This document shows, piece after piece, positions 1 to 13,400 of a stretch of 64,000 bases of DNA. Position 1 is the stretch's first letter. Each line of letters starts with the position of its first letter. The DNA is taken from positions 45,356,390 through 45,420,389 of the forward strand of contig NC_030384.2 of NCBI RefSeq assembly GCF_001625215.2, read 5' to 3'. Both the position numbers and the translations under genes were made by a program. The notes under the pieces are model-generated. The model was not told where the DNA came from. It searched no databases and saw only the letters and a program-made list of their open reading frames with translations. The DNA is from Daucus carota subsp. sativus. Taxonomy: Eukaryota; Streptophyta; Magnoliopsida; Apiales; Apiaceae.

Positions 1-3000
1 AGCTTTTTAAGAATTAAATATCGATAATTTGATATTATGTGAGCATTAGCAAAAGAAACTTCAAATAAAATAGATTGGATATGATGATCTTAGTAATATG
101 GTACCCTGTCAGAGGGAAGACAAAATCTAAGGTCATCATAAGAAAGTAAACACTATATGCTCATATAAGCTAAAATCATTTCATGTCAGAGACCGTGTGA
201 GCCCACATCTTGTATAAAAGCACACACGTTGACTGATACAATTATTGCACCAACCTCGCCGTTGATTTATATTTCTTCACTAGTATTCGTCTCTTGCAAG
301 TGCTATAGTTTACATTTGAGGAAGCTGATTATTTTTTGGAATTGTATATCCTAGCCTGATTTTGGGTAGACCAAATTAAAAAATCTAAGATATCGGAATA
401 AAAACACTAAGACAAAAATAAAATTGAACAAAAAATTATACTTTTTAATCATGGAGATATTTCATAAAGTTCCAAACGAATAAACTAAATAACACACATA
501 AAATTATTTCGCACCGTTATATAAAATAATTGACTTAAAGAATATAATAATTTAATGATATAGGTAATATTAACTTTTATAAATATTATCATCAAATAAT
601 ACAACAGTAATAGACTTTATCACAAAATTAATAAGATAAATTATATTTTTAATAAATAGCTAAAACAATAAGAATTTTAAATTAATTTATCTCGGATTGT
701 GTTTCACACTATCTTGTGTTCATTATATTTTAATTGGCATTTTCTAAAGCATTTGTCCTAAAAACTATTTTTCTCATATTTAAAATTTAAAATATCACAC
801 TTTTTATGTAGGGTTCCTCAATGTTCTCTATTTTTTTAGGATTTCCTCACTTTCATTATTTTCTATAATTTCCTCATCTTCGTCTGAAGTTCATTACTAA
901 CAAATCTCTGATCATCATCACGATCTATATTTCCTACATGATCAACTATTTTTGGGTTTTCTCTTGGAATAAAATTTCCAAACATTGTATCACCGTCACA
1001 TATATGAAACTTTGTAGTCTTACTACAAAATCAAGAAATCTCGGAATAATCACCAAACTTCCGTTTACCTCTTCTCCCAATAATCACCTAGTCTCCTCTC
1101 ACAATGATAAAGTAACAAATAATAAGAGATGATCAAGTAGAGTTTTGATCCGGTCAGGTGCAAAATCATAATTTAACACTATCCATGTTTTCTATCAAGG
1201 AGTTAGTAATGTAGCAATTTTGTAATATCATTTGATCTGTGAAAAAAAAATCCACAGTACTGCCCTTCTCTGTGGTAAAAACCTGGAATAGATTCAAAAT
1301 CTTTTCTGAAAGTATTTGTCCCGTACTTCATCACGTGTCTTGAGATGTGATGGTTGTAACTTGCCCTGACAATCGACCATGACATCTAAATGAATAGTAA
1401 ATTTTTAATATTCTTGTGATAATTTAATAGAAATAACGGAGGATAATTAAGAGGGGTCGTGTAAGTTGAGACGAAGAAAGAATGTATATTTGATATTTAT
1501 TTATCAATGGCATTTGATCGAACTAACCCCCAACTGCTGTTCTTGCTGTATTTTGGATGGAAATATGATTGAGTGATGCCACGTGAGATTATTAACTCTT
1601 GAAATTGCCACAAAATGTTTCAAAGTTAACAATTTTGTAGTAATCAACATTTTTCACTTTGATATGTATTAAGTATTAACCAATCTATGAGACTCACTGC
1701 TTAGATTTCTAATATCAAGAGTTTATGGAAAAAAATCCCTATATAAAAATCAATTAAAGGGGCACTAATTTTTTTTTATTTTCCTTTTATTGTTTACTCC
1801 GTCCGTCCCAGCCAATAGTATACATTGGGGGACGGGGGGCACGGATTTTAATGCTTCAATATAATATAGTTCTGTACCTTATTTTTAAGATTTTTTTTTT
1901 GTATAAAAGTATAACATTTATATTTTTATACAAAAAAAGAAATTTTTAAAAATAAATTGTGAAACTATGTTTTATAAGAGCCTTAAAAAGCTTGTAGAGC
2001 AGTGAAAAAGAAACGTATACAATTGAATGGGACGGAGGGAGTATTAGATTTAGATTATTTTTTAGGACCCGGCGAGGGTAGCATTATGTTGTTTTGTAAA
2101 GACCGTGTCCAAACATAACAAAAGGGCCTTCAAAACTTTTTATGAATCGGTAGACACTAATCAGGACGAGTACAACATCGTATGTGCAGTAAAGCGGCCG
2201 CAGCGATTTGAACCAAGCCACGGTGAATCTAAGAAGTCCAACCACCATTGCTTAATTCCGAACTTTAAAGGTCATATCAACTCTCTCTTGCATCTGATGT
2301 GTTAGATGTTGCATCTATTGTATTCGATCTAGTTAAGACTAATAATTATGTGAATTTATGTTTTTATGGTGATTTATTATGTAATCTTTGTTCAAGATTA
2401 ACGGAGCATTCAATGTGTTCTTCACTACGATCTACTATTGGCAGAATTAAGAATTATAGGCGATAACTTAGAAGTTAGAACCCTAGATCTGAATTTGTTT
2501 ATTTCTTTACAGTAGCTTGGCATTTAGAGATAAAAGTTTTGAAGATGCCATTTGGCAACAGAGTTCACCGTTTAATATGTTAAGCTACTTTGTATTGTGA
2601 TTGAGTGTCTAAACAAGTTGTGTCCAAGGTCGTGAAGATGCAAAATTTATGTTGAAACTAAGTGAATAATTGAGTTGAACTATCGTTTTTTTATTATTAA
2701 AAATTAAAAGTCAAGCATCCTCGCGACCTCCCCGTTTTTGTTCCCCAAGCCCATAGCACAATACACATTGGACCTACAACCTTGTCACCGCGACTGGTCA
2801 GCCAAAAGGGGCTAGCAACCAATATAGCTATAGGTTTATTACTATTCACCCATCCTTACAAAGGCATTCATCGATGTAGGATGTCAAAGACACCTCAACT
2901 TATTGGATCGACATCATCGTGAAGCTCACAAAAACACTAGCAAATATTTGGCAGTGTGCAAGAAAGAACCTCATTCCAGATCGGCGCTGGTACCACTTAT

Positions 3001-3536
3001 AGTGCTTCAAGCCGACAACCCAATGTATACCAGACCGTTCAACAACCCACACAAGTTTGCCCAAAGGAGCTAGTAATTTTAGTATACATTATTAGTTGTT
3101 GACTTGTCCCAAACAAAATGCATAGCCATACTGGCTCCCAAGTAAACACCCTTTCAATTCGATACTTAACTGGCTATTGTGGTAAGACAGAAATTAAGAT
3201 AGTTTTGGATTTGAAGAGGAACCTTATTAAACCAGTGGTGGTCAGCACTGAGCGCATTGCTATAATGTTTCTCAGCTACCGTGAAATTTTGAAGATCGAC
3301 TGGATCAGAAGTCCAAGTTTACTATTAACTAGAAACAATAAAAATAGAGTAATGAGAACTAAGATTGATAACAATGGAGATCTACTTGGAGTTTAGACAC
3401 TCATGCTAAGTAGCTATTTTCTCGACTGGTGTTTTTTTTGTATATGAGCATCTGGTCGGTTTTCATATCTCCTATATTATGTTTAATTGATCTTGAACAC
3501 TTCCTCTTTCACAGAATCATTTCTTCTTCTGCAACT
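1..3536. other. Intergenic, AT-rich, left edge
   Basis: No gene could be supported here. The stretch is AT-rich and holds one Stowaway-like MITE (1797-2041). Short open frames at 2105-2305 and 3118-3396 match no family I know. The last part is probably leader of the PMD gene: a pyrimidine tract followed by cacag ends at 3514, which would be a splice acceptor just before the ATG at 3537. A G-box core (cacgtg) lies near 1575, without clear meaning. Confidence 0.5.
1797..2041. mobile_element. Stowaway-like MITE (Tc1/mariner type)
   Basis: The 245-bp element has ends CTCCGTCCGTCCCA and TGGGACGGAGGGAG, which are inverted copies with one mismatch, flanked by the TA dinucleotide on both sides (1795-1796 and 2042-2043). 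TA target duplication and a CTCCCTCCGT terminus are the hallmark of plant Stowaway elements. The interior is AT-rich, with a small palindrome around 1900-1935, and codes for nothing. It also carries two G runs (1826-1838). Confidence 0.8.
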
Positions 3537-5155
3537 ATGCCTAAAAGGCCTAGGCTCACGGTTTTTGATAAAGACCTGAAACCTGCACAGAGAACCATTC
3601 CTGACACTTCACTTCTACATAATTTAGGGAATCACCTCTCAGTGTATGCTAGAGCGGGACGGGTGAGGCATATTGCATTATTATTCTTCATGTCCATCAC
3701 TTATCTTTTTTTTATGTAGAAACATAATTGTTGGTCTTCTAACATGTAGGGGCCCCCTACGCAAAATCTTAATTGTCGAGGTGCGTGGCGTACTGCATTA
3801 AAGCTGTATCGTGTCTCACATTACAAGTACAAGGAACTTTTTATTGCCGCTGGTTTTGGAGATTTTCTCGAGATCGAACCGGTGGACCTTCCAGTAGCTT
3901 ACAGTTTGGCTTTGATGGAGAGGTGGTTCAGCGAGACCAACACCCTACACTTACCCTGTGGTGAGATTGGTCCAACTCCTGTGGACTGGACCATGGTTAC
4001 TGGCCTGCGTTTTGGAGGTAAATGCATTGGAGTCAACACCAACTTCTCGATGGATAGAGCCCTGTATCTTCTTGGAAAACCGAATGCTAAAAAGAACAGT
4101 AAGATCCTCTTGAGTGCGATAATACCCAAGGAGGATGAGGTGCAGGAAGACCCGCTAGATGATGACACAAAGGAAAAAGTTTTCCGTCGTTTGTTCCTTT
4201 ATGTTGTTAGCAGTTGTTTCTTTAGCAACGACCATTCGACAATTAGTCATAAGCTCGTAGAGTGTCTGGAAAGAGTAGATGAAGCGGGAAATTATGATTG
4301 GGGAGCAATCACATTTTCAGCCTTTCTTAGTGGAATGAGAAGAAAGGTCACTGCAGAGACAGGAGCTTTTACAGCATTCTGGCAGTTTCTTACGGTACAT
4401 GTTGTCTTTGGACTGTATCATCTGTGGTTCTTTTTGATCAATGATAATATATTGTATGTCAATTTCATTTTATTTTCTTGCTCCAGTATTGGGCTTTTGA
4501 GTATTTGGATATAAATCGTCCAAAGGCTCGTCGAGGCAATGTCTTTCCGAGGGCAAAGCGCTGGATTTGTCCAGAAACATCTACCGAGAATGCGAATCCA
4601 CACTTCTTTGGTCCACAGTTTATTGCTTGCCGCTGTCAACTGAACTATGTTGAGGAGTCCCAGGTTGGTCTAACCATTTCTCATCTGGTATCTGGTTTTT
4701 ACCTGTTCTTTTTCTAAATATCTGGTGTTTACTTCTGCTATATGTTTCTCTATATTTTCTTCTTCTTTTTCAGGTTACCTGGGTACCTTACCCTGAAAAA
4801 TGTTACCCACCTGCCATGCTGCCCACTATCAAGCTCGCAAAGAAAAGGATCCCATTTCGGAGCATTGAAACCTGGGAATACTATCTCGGGGAGAGATGTC
4901 TACGGCAGTTGAGTTCCCCTCGTCAAGTTCCCAAAGATCCTCCACAGATTATGCATGGAACAGGGGAAGGTCAGAATGATGTTAAATGGAAGGGGATTCC
5001 AGCTGAAGATCTAGTTGATCGGAGTCTTGAATACCCGTCTTGGTTTGCAAATGCATCAATTGGGAGAATCCTTAACGTGAACCCATTTCTTGGTGGACTT
5101 AACCTTGCAGAGAAGCTTTTAAGCCAGTGGATGGTGGGTTATACATATATATATA

Positions 5156-5205
<50 letters not shown>

Positions 5206-5508
5206 GTTATCATATGCTTGTTTGAATCAGTCTTTTTGGCTTATTATTTTGTTTTTTTAGGAGAAGCACCAGCCTGATTTGATCCCTATCAGTCAAGCTG
5301 AATATATCAAAATGAAAGAGGACCGTAATGCTTTGGAAGAAGAGTGTGCAAAGCTTCGAGAAGAGCTGGTAAGATTTCAATCCTTCTTTGTATTTACTGT
5401 TCTAGTGTTGTAACATTAACCCTTGTTCCTTGAAAAGTATGGTCTGAAGAAAGTTACGGTTATACCTTTCAGTCTCGAGCTAAAGAAGCTAAATCTTCCC
5501 AAGGTTAG
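3537..5508 (+). CDS. Plant mobile domain (PMD) protein, MAIN/MAIL-like
   Basis: Six coding exons can be joined in frame: 3537-3662, 3750-4394, 4487-4663, 4774-5133, 5261-5368 and 5473-5508, giving 483 residues. Residues about 60-400 read as the plant mobile domain (aminotransferase-like, PF10536). Landmarks are the ERWFSETNTLHLPCGEIG block, the TPVDWTMVTGLRFGG block, the AFTAFWQFLT-YWAFEYLDI junction and the PxAxRW segment. This is how the domain reads in MAIN, MAIL1 and transposon-borne copies. A short charged coiled coil (about residues 440-475, rich in Glu and Lys) ends the protein. The start is the first ATG after an acceptor-like cacag; upstream codons in the same frame remain open, so the N-terminus is uncertain. 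PMD proteins that have been studied act in the nucleus in gene silencing and meristem upkeep; function here is inferred only from the domain. Intron 4 contains an AT/GT microsatellite. Confidence 0.8.
5143..5203. repeat. (AT)n-(GT)n microsatellite
   Basis: A compound dinucleotide repeat, AT then about 22 GT units, lies inside intron 4 of the PMD gene, close behind the donor site at 5134. It is likely to vary in length between individuals. Confidence 0.9.
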
Positions 5509-6545
5509 GCGTATCTCTGAACAAGCTTTGGCTACTTTCTCTTGGTTTCTAGCTATCTACTATGTTCCAGAGGTTTGATGTCCTTGATGACCGTTACTCA
5601 AAGATTTCATTCCATGTAATGTTTAGAACTTGAATCCTTATATGTGAGGGGCCTTGTTTTACAACTCGAAGCCCCATAGTGTAATATTGGAGCCTTTGGT
5701 ATTTTTGCAGCTACTCAAGTATATTTCAGCTACATCTTATATACAGTAGTTTATCAATCTGATTTTAGTGCCATATGTTTAATGAGAGGAAGAATCAATA
5801 CTAAATATACTTAAAAAGTATGTATATAAATCATAGTTACTTTATAATTTTTTTACACTAATTTTTTCCCAAATAATATGAATATTTAGTTTCAAAAAAC
5901 TAACTTTATTAATTCTCAAACGACCGCTTAATTTCATTTAAAGCAAAACTATTTCAAAAGGAAAATAATCGTCATCTCCCCCTCTGCCCACACTTGAAGT
6001 TGAAGGCAACAGCCCAAGTTGATGGAAAGAGTGCACATTGATAGCAACTTCGTAAATAAGAGGTGCAAACTGTATTTGTTTATAAGTTTACATACAAAAA
6101 TGTATTGAAGAAAAGTTATGTTTGAGATTGAGTTGTAATGCTGCAACAAATCAATCAAAACTGGGGGGAGTTACAATGATAACTATGTTAAGGTATACTA
6201 CATGAATTTGTAGTGTACAGGGGGAGGACTGTCAGGATAGGACTTAACTGGAGCTAGTAATATCAGGCACAACACAAGTTTTGCATGCCTAGAGATCTAA
6301 CACCTTGTCTTTCATTTTACTGGTAAACTGGCAATGCAATGCATTTAGATTTCGAGATATGAAGAGCACTGCGCATCAAAGATCAAGCACCTGAATTCAA
6401 ATGAATCTGGAAATAGTATGCAAAAGCTAAAGCGCATAACAGTCAGATTAAAATCAAATGAGCAGGTGATGAAGATGACATTTAGGAGTGGTAGTTATTA
6501 GATCACAGCTGAATTGTACACGAAGACAGAAAGCTGTCCAAAACA
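5509..6545. other. Intergenic between PMD and myosin-binding genes
   Basis: Convergent 3' ends meet here. The left part is 3' UTR of the PMD gene and the right part 3' UTR of the myosin-binding gene. No open frame of interest, RNA gene or transposon was seen. Confidence 0.5.
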
Positions 6546-8960
6546 TCACACTTGCGTTCTTGTGAGACATCTCCATTGTCCTATGGAGGGTCCTTTTTCT
6601 AGAAGCATTAACAATCCCACGTTGTTGGGAGACATCCTGCACATATACCTGAAGATTGTATTCCAGCAAAACATAGATTAGAAACACAGTAAAGCTCAAT
6701 GCCCTATAAATCTGATCTTAACCCTGCCAATTAGACCACACAAAAACTTCATAGCATTACAACAATGATACTGAACACTTGCAACATCTCTCTTTGTTTA
6801 GATTGTTTACTTTATAGCATCAAGGTAAATCAAGCAATTCCCATAGCCTGGCTTATTGGCTATATCCAGATTGATAACATCATCAAAATTGTTCCGACAT
6901 GACACGCTGTCCATGCATTTCTTTTTTGTTTCCATATCCCAACCCTCCAGAATCTGTGGTTCAGTAAATATTTTGGACTCAACGGGGTGAGATTTATGCT
7001 TGTTTCAGTCATTTAGATGAGACCCCGTTTATAACAATAGTGAAGAAGGTGTAATAATATCAGATAATAAAGTCAGAACTTAATACTCAACCCCTTTGAA
7101 TTTTAAAACTTTAAACAGTGATCAAGTTCTTCAGCTTGCAGAAATTTTTAACCCACTTCATTAAAAGTAATAAAATGATGTTGTATATTACGTATAAACA
7201 ATTAGTAAGTGTAGAAATTGTAAATAGAAATGAGAGATGTTAAAGAAAATTATATCAAACTAAATGCTTACCTGCTTCGACTGGCTTTCTTTTTCCAGAA
7301 GATGAATGATGCGGCCAACTGCACAAATTAAAAGGTAGAGTCAGGCAAATTGCACAATTCTGTTCAGATTCAAGAACCTGTATATAATTTGACTGAGTAT
7401 GGACATCAATAGTTGAGAACTGCAACATGTTAAGGTCTTATCAACAACACAAAGAAAGATGGAAACATATTGAAACTTCAGCGAAAACTTATATTTGCAT
7501 GTCAGATGATAGATGTGAAGGAGAAAAACTTTTAACAGCTTAAGAAACCTTCAAACTACCTTGAATATAGACATGATGGAAAACTTTCCACCTACTGATG
7601 ACTTTCTCACTTCCACTCTTGCAGGTGACTTATCTTTACAGAATTGTTGAGCTATCTCCTTCAATAATAAGAGCTGTGCCTTGTCCGTTCGCATAGATAT
7701 CAGTGCCTGCCTCATAGATTCTCTGTCAGCTTCAAGTGCCTGAAGTCTCAAGTAGAGCTTCTTGATCTCAGATGTCCCTGCATCTGCTGTATTCGGTGAC
7801 TCCATTGGTGTGGTCGTATAGTCTTCACAAATCCTAATAGAAACTTCAGCATCCCTGGCGTCAACAGAGGATACCTCATGAACGGAATCTATGGTGTATA
7901 CTCTATCACTCATGTCATCTCCAACTTCGGATGCATTGTCCACCTTTTTCAAATTAGAGAGTCTTTCTGAATTTATGCTATCAAATTTTTTAACACTGTC
8001 AAACTTTGGAGAATCATCAGCAACTTCAGAACCTGTCTCTTTAACTGTTGCAAAATGCAAACTTGAGCTGTCGGAAGAGAACCTCGTAATATGTCTGCTT
8101 CGCCTAGGAGAACGACCAACTATCACTTTTTCAAATACAGTTTTGGTACCATAAAAATCAACCTCAGTCCTTGGACTCTTTTCCAAGTCATTGATCCGAT
8201 TCTCCAGATCTTTTAAATGCTCCCGAGACGACGGCGTGTCGCATAAGGCATATTTCTCCACATCAAATAAATCACCCTCAACTTCACTTAAAGCTTCATC
8301 AGCACTTGAATTGCACTTGATGGCAGGGTAGTCGTAGGTGGGAGTTTCATTCTGTAAATCTAGGCTTTCCTCCACACGGTTTAGGGCAGCTTCGCCTTTT
8401 TCTCCCACTGCCGCTGCCTCCTCCTCCGTAAGACCGAAACTCATCAACCTGTCTTTATAGGCCCGAATCTCACACGTAAGAGCTTGTATGGTTTGCTCTC
8501 TCTTATACACCAAATCCTCCAAGGCACCGATCTCATGAGAATCATGTGCCATCCTCTCCTCCGCAAAGCGTTTAAATTGGCGAGCCTCCATCTGAATCTC
8601 TGCCTTCTCCTTTTGCAACCTCAAAATCATGGACATGGCCTCATTAGCAGCTGTTGAAGCTGCATTTCTCTCCTCTTCCAGTTCAATAGAAAGATCCACA
8701 ATGGAAATCTGCTGGTTGCTGACCATTTCACGCAACGCAACACATTCATTCGACATCTCAACCCTGGCAACCTGAGAAACATCGACTAACCTGTTCCCTT
8801 CCTCAAGTTCACGGAGTTTACGCTTAACAGGGGTGCTAAGCTGCCTCGTTCCAGAATCAGACTGCTTCGCGGTTGCACAATTACAAATATCACAATCACA
8901 ATCACAAGGACAATCTTCATAGCTGTTTAACGATTGATCTTCTCGAGAACTCGTAGCCAT
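6546..8960 (-). CDS. Myosin-binding protein, GTD-binding (DUF593) family
   Basis: Three coding exons on the minus strand join in frame: 8960-7560, 7318-7272 and 6648-6546, giving 516 residues. Residues about 73-170 form the GTD-binding/DUF593 domain: a long heptad coiled coil starting at LREMVSNQQISIVDLSIELE and ending near YKDRLMSFG. In plants this domain binds the globular tail of myosin XI and anchors it to membranes or vesicles. The two small exons supply the conserved C-terminus (SFIFWKKKASRSRYM, then NNVGLLMLLEKGP and WRCLTRTQV), which is the ending expected of the MYOB5/6/7 subgroup; the big exon alone would miss it. A cysteine cluster sits at residues 17-28. The start was set at MATSSRED; an in-frame ATG upstream (9026) is possible. 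A non-coding leader intron is likely at about 9191-9270. Confidence 0.88.
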
Positions 8961-9026
8961 ATATGGCATCAAAATATGCAACTGCTTCCAATCAATAACA
9001 GCAAGAGATAAACAAACAAGTCCCAA

Positions 9027-9494
9027 GCCCTCCCCCTATTATATGCTACACAATTCTAGAAAATGCAAGTAATTTTTTTTATTTTTTATTTTTTGAAAAA
9101 GAAAGAAAAGATTAAACGGTCCTCAATCGCAGCGAAGAATCAACAAGTCGAATACCCTCAGGATCAATGAATCACATACGACTCCTACAATAAATTGAAG
9201 AAATCAAGCGCGCATTTATAGCAATTGCATGAAGAAGGTGATATAAATGTGAGTAAATGATTACGTTACCTTAAGGGTGCCGTAGGAAATTCAAAGGGAG
9301 TGAGGGTGCTCCCTCTCAGGAAGGAATTGATGGAATTCCCCGGGAAAGCATTTCCTCGGAGATGATGATGTTGGTAATTCCTGGAGAGAGAGCACCTGAT
9401 TGCTGGGTGGCGAGACAGAAAACAGAGAGAGGATCAAAGACGCTTCTCTCTAAGTTCGGTATTGCCGCAAAACAGGGAGATTTTCTCGCGGGAG

Positions 9495-9530
<36 letters not shown>

Positions 9531-10423
9531 ATTTGGGGAAATCCTAGATTGTAGTATATATTGTGTGCGTTTCGGTTTCGCTGCACCTAATTCTAAAACT
9601 GCAGTAGCAGAGGGAGAGGGGGAGAGAGAGAGAGAATGAGCTTTTGTGAATTCTCGGGAGCGGGAATTGTGTGTCAGTTACAGTTAATTAGTTAGAACCT
9701 TTCCGTAAATGACGTCTCATTTTCTTCTTTGTAACCTAATTTATATCGTTTAATTAATATTTAAATTTGATTTTATTCATTTTTGAGCTGAATAATTCAT
9801 AGAGTTTGCCTCATTTATCTAAAGAATTACATTTTATAGATTCACGTCAAGTTTTCATGAATATAAAATTAATTAATTAATATTTCAAAAAATAATTTAT
9901 TTTTATCTAGTTTAATTTGTTTAATTTTTTGATACATTTATTAAAATTTTAATTTGAATAATCTATTTAGCGACTACAATAACTAGGAGCGTTTGTCAAC
10001 TTACAATATCAAGCAGACTGGGTTGTGTAATTTGTACTGCTAAGCTTCAACTAGTGCCTGACGGTAGCCTAACTTTAATTATAATCATTGCATTGCAACC
10101 ATCATTACCAAAAAATTATGTTATCCAATCTTTACAACTTTCATAGCAAAAAGGGTCAGCATGGTGTGTGTACCCTGGTTGGCATTAGCAGCCTTCTAAT
10201 GATTCAAGATGCAGTCTAATAGACTAATAGTTACCTCATTACATCTTCAAAAGCTTCCAGCAAACAGGAATCTCAACAAACAATTGAAAATGAAACAACA
10301 TTCTTCCAAGTTACAATGTGCTACACTGAGCTAACAAAGATGACAAAACGCTTAGACCAGAATCAGTGTTTCTTTATCTAGCCAAACAAGAGTTCTGAAT
10401 CTTGTTTATCTTGAAACAAATTG
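9027..10423. other. Promoter/leader of myosin-binding gene and DONSON 3' flank
   Basis: The first half is leader and promoter of the minus-strand myosin-binding gene, including a probable leader intron (acceptor ttgtag at 9191, donor gtaacg at 9270) and a GA repeat at 9499-9527. The region 9700-9990 is AT-rich and empty. The last 400 bases are probably 3' UTR of the DONSON gene. Confidence 0.45.
9499..9527. repeat. (GA)n microsatellite
   Basis: About 14 GA units upstream of the myosin-binding gene, read as CT on its coding strand. Pyrimidine-rich CT tracts are common in plant core promoters and leaders. A second, shorter GA tract lies at about 9612-9634. Confidence 0.85.
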
Positions 10424-13400
10424 TCAAACAGGTGAAAGAGATGCAGTATACGAGTCATTGCAGTATTTCAAGCCTTTTAGAAAGGCAGAACTCAGTAGAG
10501 GTGAAATTACGGCGTGTGGTACCCCAAAACTGAAGCTGGTTTCTTGTAAACCATCCTTGTCTGTGACTTCAGTATTGTATTTCCCTAAAACAGCCTCAAG
10601 ACCAACATTTAAGCCAGTAGATGTGGGTTGAGTCGAAAAACTGCAAATCACCAAAATACTTAAATCAGCACTAGAACAATACAGCAATCCATACTATAAT
10701 GGCTCTGCACATTAGTAGACCTAGACTTAGCAACTAGGCAAGGGTAATCAATTTTGAATGCCGTCATACTGAGATTACCAGAACATTAAAAAAAATACAG
10801 CAACCAAAAAGATGAAAGAACATCACTCCAGAATGCTGTTTGCTTTATATTGATGCCAGAAACAAGCATAAACAGTAAGATAAGATCCCAAATACTCCCT
10901 CCAGCTCATATCATATGTCTTATTTTGACTAGTGAAAAGTCAAACCGACTAAACTTCAACCGCAAATTATACATATTATCCAACTTAAAAAAATTAAAAA
11001 ACTTATTTTATTAGAAAATATATCTAATTCCCTTCAAAATCCATTTTTCATATTTTAAAATAATTAATAAATTTTCTTTAACTAATGGTCAAATTGACCA
11101 CCTAACAGTCAAAAGAGGACTCATAATATGAGATGGAGGGAGTAACTGAGAAGCATCAAGGAGACGAGACAGGAATATAATGGTTGGTTATCCCAAATCT
11201 CATTGAAATTACCTTGATTCATAGCTATTCTCTTCAGAGTCCAAAATATCACATATGCTGCTGATTATCCATGGTGGCAGATACGAGTCTTTAATTTCAA
11301 TGCTATAGCAGAATCCAGAAGCTGCGCCTTGATTGAGTTCGCCAGGCATTTTCTTCTCTGAAGGAACAGCCACATGATCAGCCCTTCTTACCTCTTTGCA
11401 CCTAATCTGCACAATACAGGTGAACCATTATCTTAAGCAGGGTATATCTATTAATGATATGTGCAGCATTTAAGCTTCAAAGATACGGACTACTGTTTGT
11501 TGATTTAATTACACATGAAAGGATAGTGTAAAATGTATACTATTAAGTAAACCATAATATTGCATGAACAATAAATTCTCAGTGATGTGAAAAACAAGCA
11601 ATAGTGTTTGGAATTATAATCATTATTTCCAACGCTGCAAAGATGAGACAGACCTCAAGTCCCTGATCACATTTCTCTTAAACTTATTAGTTACTTATTT
11701 TTGACCAACCTCAGGTGCAGAAATAGATGCATTCTCAAAAGGCAGAGGCGCATACAATACCGGAACATCCACACTGGTCATAGAGATCATAATTGACCTG
11801 AAGACAGTCAAAAACAAATTTGTGACCTGAACAGTGAACCAAATTATGGGATCTTTGAATGAATGTGCTGGTACCATATACTACCTATAATTGAGAAGAA
11901 AATCATATAATCCATGTACATTTCCGTTCCCTCTAAATGCCAGCAAAGATTGTGGGCTGTTATCTTCATCAGATAAAGAACCCAGACGCCGAGTCTGCAG
12001 TTATTTTAACAGAAGCAAAACCAGTTAAAACAAGGAGAAACATTATTAAATTTTCAGAACTATCACAGCCAGTGCAGAGAATCACCCCGCTTTTGGTACA
12101 AACTGAGGCAGGTGGTCAGATATTTAACCCCGAAAGATCACACACACAATGCAACTGATGTAAAATGCACCGTGGACTTCACGTTTCCAAATATAAAAAT
12201 ATGTGGGAAGAAAATAATAACATATAAACGCACAGATCTTGACAGTAGCAGGCAAAAACAAGATCTGTAAACTGTAACTATTAGATTTACCAAAATTACT
12301 ATGCATTCTCCAGTAGAGACCATTATAACATCCAACTTCATTAATATTGATGGTAAAGTTTTGACTTACGACATCAACACTTTGAAGAAAATAAATTACA
12401 TATTAAAATCGAAAAATCTTCAAAAGCTGATGCTCACGTATGGTATGGCTGAGCATGTATAATGGGTACACACACTCAAACACAGGCAACTTCCACTAAA
12501 TTAGTTAATCACTTTACTTGTCTAGTAGTCTCATTATATATCTCTCCAGCTATTAAGCCAGATCGTACAGGATGTATTATACAATATATCGCCTGCACGT
12601 CATTGCATAGAAACCAAGTAATGGCCTAACTCATAACAACTATTTATAGTATCACATTACAGAAAACAGCATAGATCTATTGTTTTCTAGACATTTTAGC
12701 ATTTCTTAACAATATATGTATATCTATTGTTTACTCCATGTTGGTTCTATATACAACAACCTTGTCAGGAATGGAAATTGACCATTGGAGATTGGAGAAG
12801 CATTTCAGTACACGTGACATTGAACAACATTTATACACCCCTCCCATTAAGGTCACTTGAGAAAAAATACTATATGTTGGAGATAATTAGATAGATTTAA
12901 TACCTGACCCAGATTATGTCTTTCAATCTCTGACAGCTCAGCTAGATCTTCTGCAGTAGCTTGCTCCACTTTAGAATGAGAAAGAGGCATAGAGAAACAA
13001 ACATCCTACAATAGATGTATAGATGTTTAAAGCTTACACTAAATTTGTAGGAATAAATACATGTTGAAAGTGTAGGACTACCAACACAACCCACCAAAAT
13101 ATGGAAAGTTATCTTACATGTTCTTTCAGCAACGACCTTAAATTTCTTGTAGACTGAGATATATAGGCATTGCACGTAACTTTTCCTTCCTTCAAAATAT
13201 TGGCACTGGTAAACATGACCACAAACTGTGCAGTGCAAACTAGAGTTTGCAAAGACCAAATAAAATAGTATATCAGCATATCTGTTAATACTTAATAATT
13301 GTGAACTCTGTTTATAAAAAAGAATAATGTGACCAAACATATTCCTAAAACAATCGGCAAAGTATAAGAGGCAATTGTATTAATTGCTGACCATGGATGT

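Noticed and set aside
6846-6953. Alternative terminal exon of the myosin-binding gene
   Set aside because: An acceptor and frame exist, but the peptide does not resemble the family ending, whereas the exon at 6546-6648 matches it closely.
12942-13340. 132-codon minus-strand open frame
   Set aside because: It runs through DONSON exons 9 and 10 and the intron between them. The in-frame exon readings in other frames fit the family, so this is a shadow.
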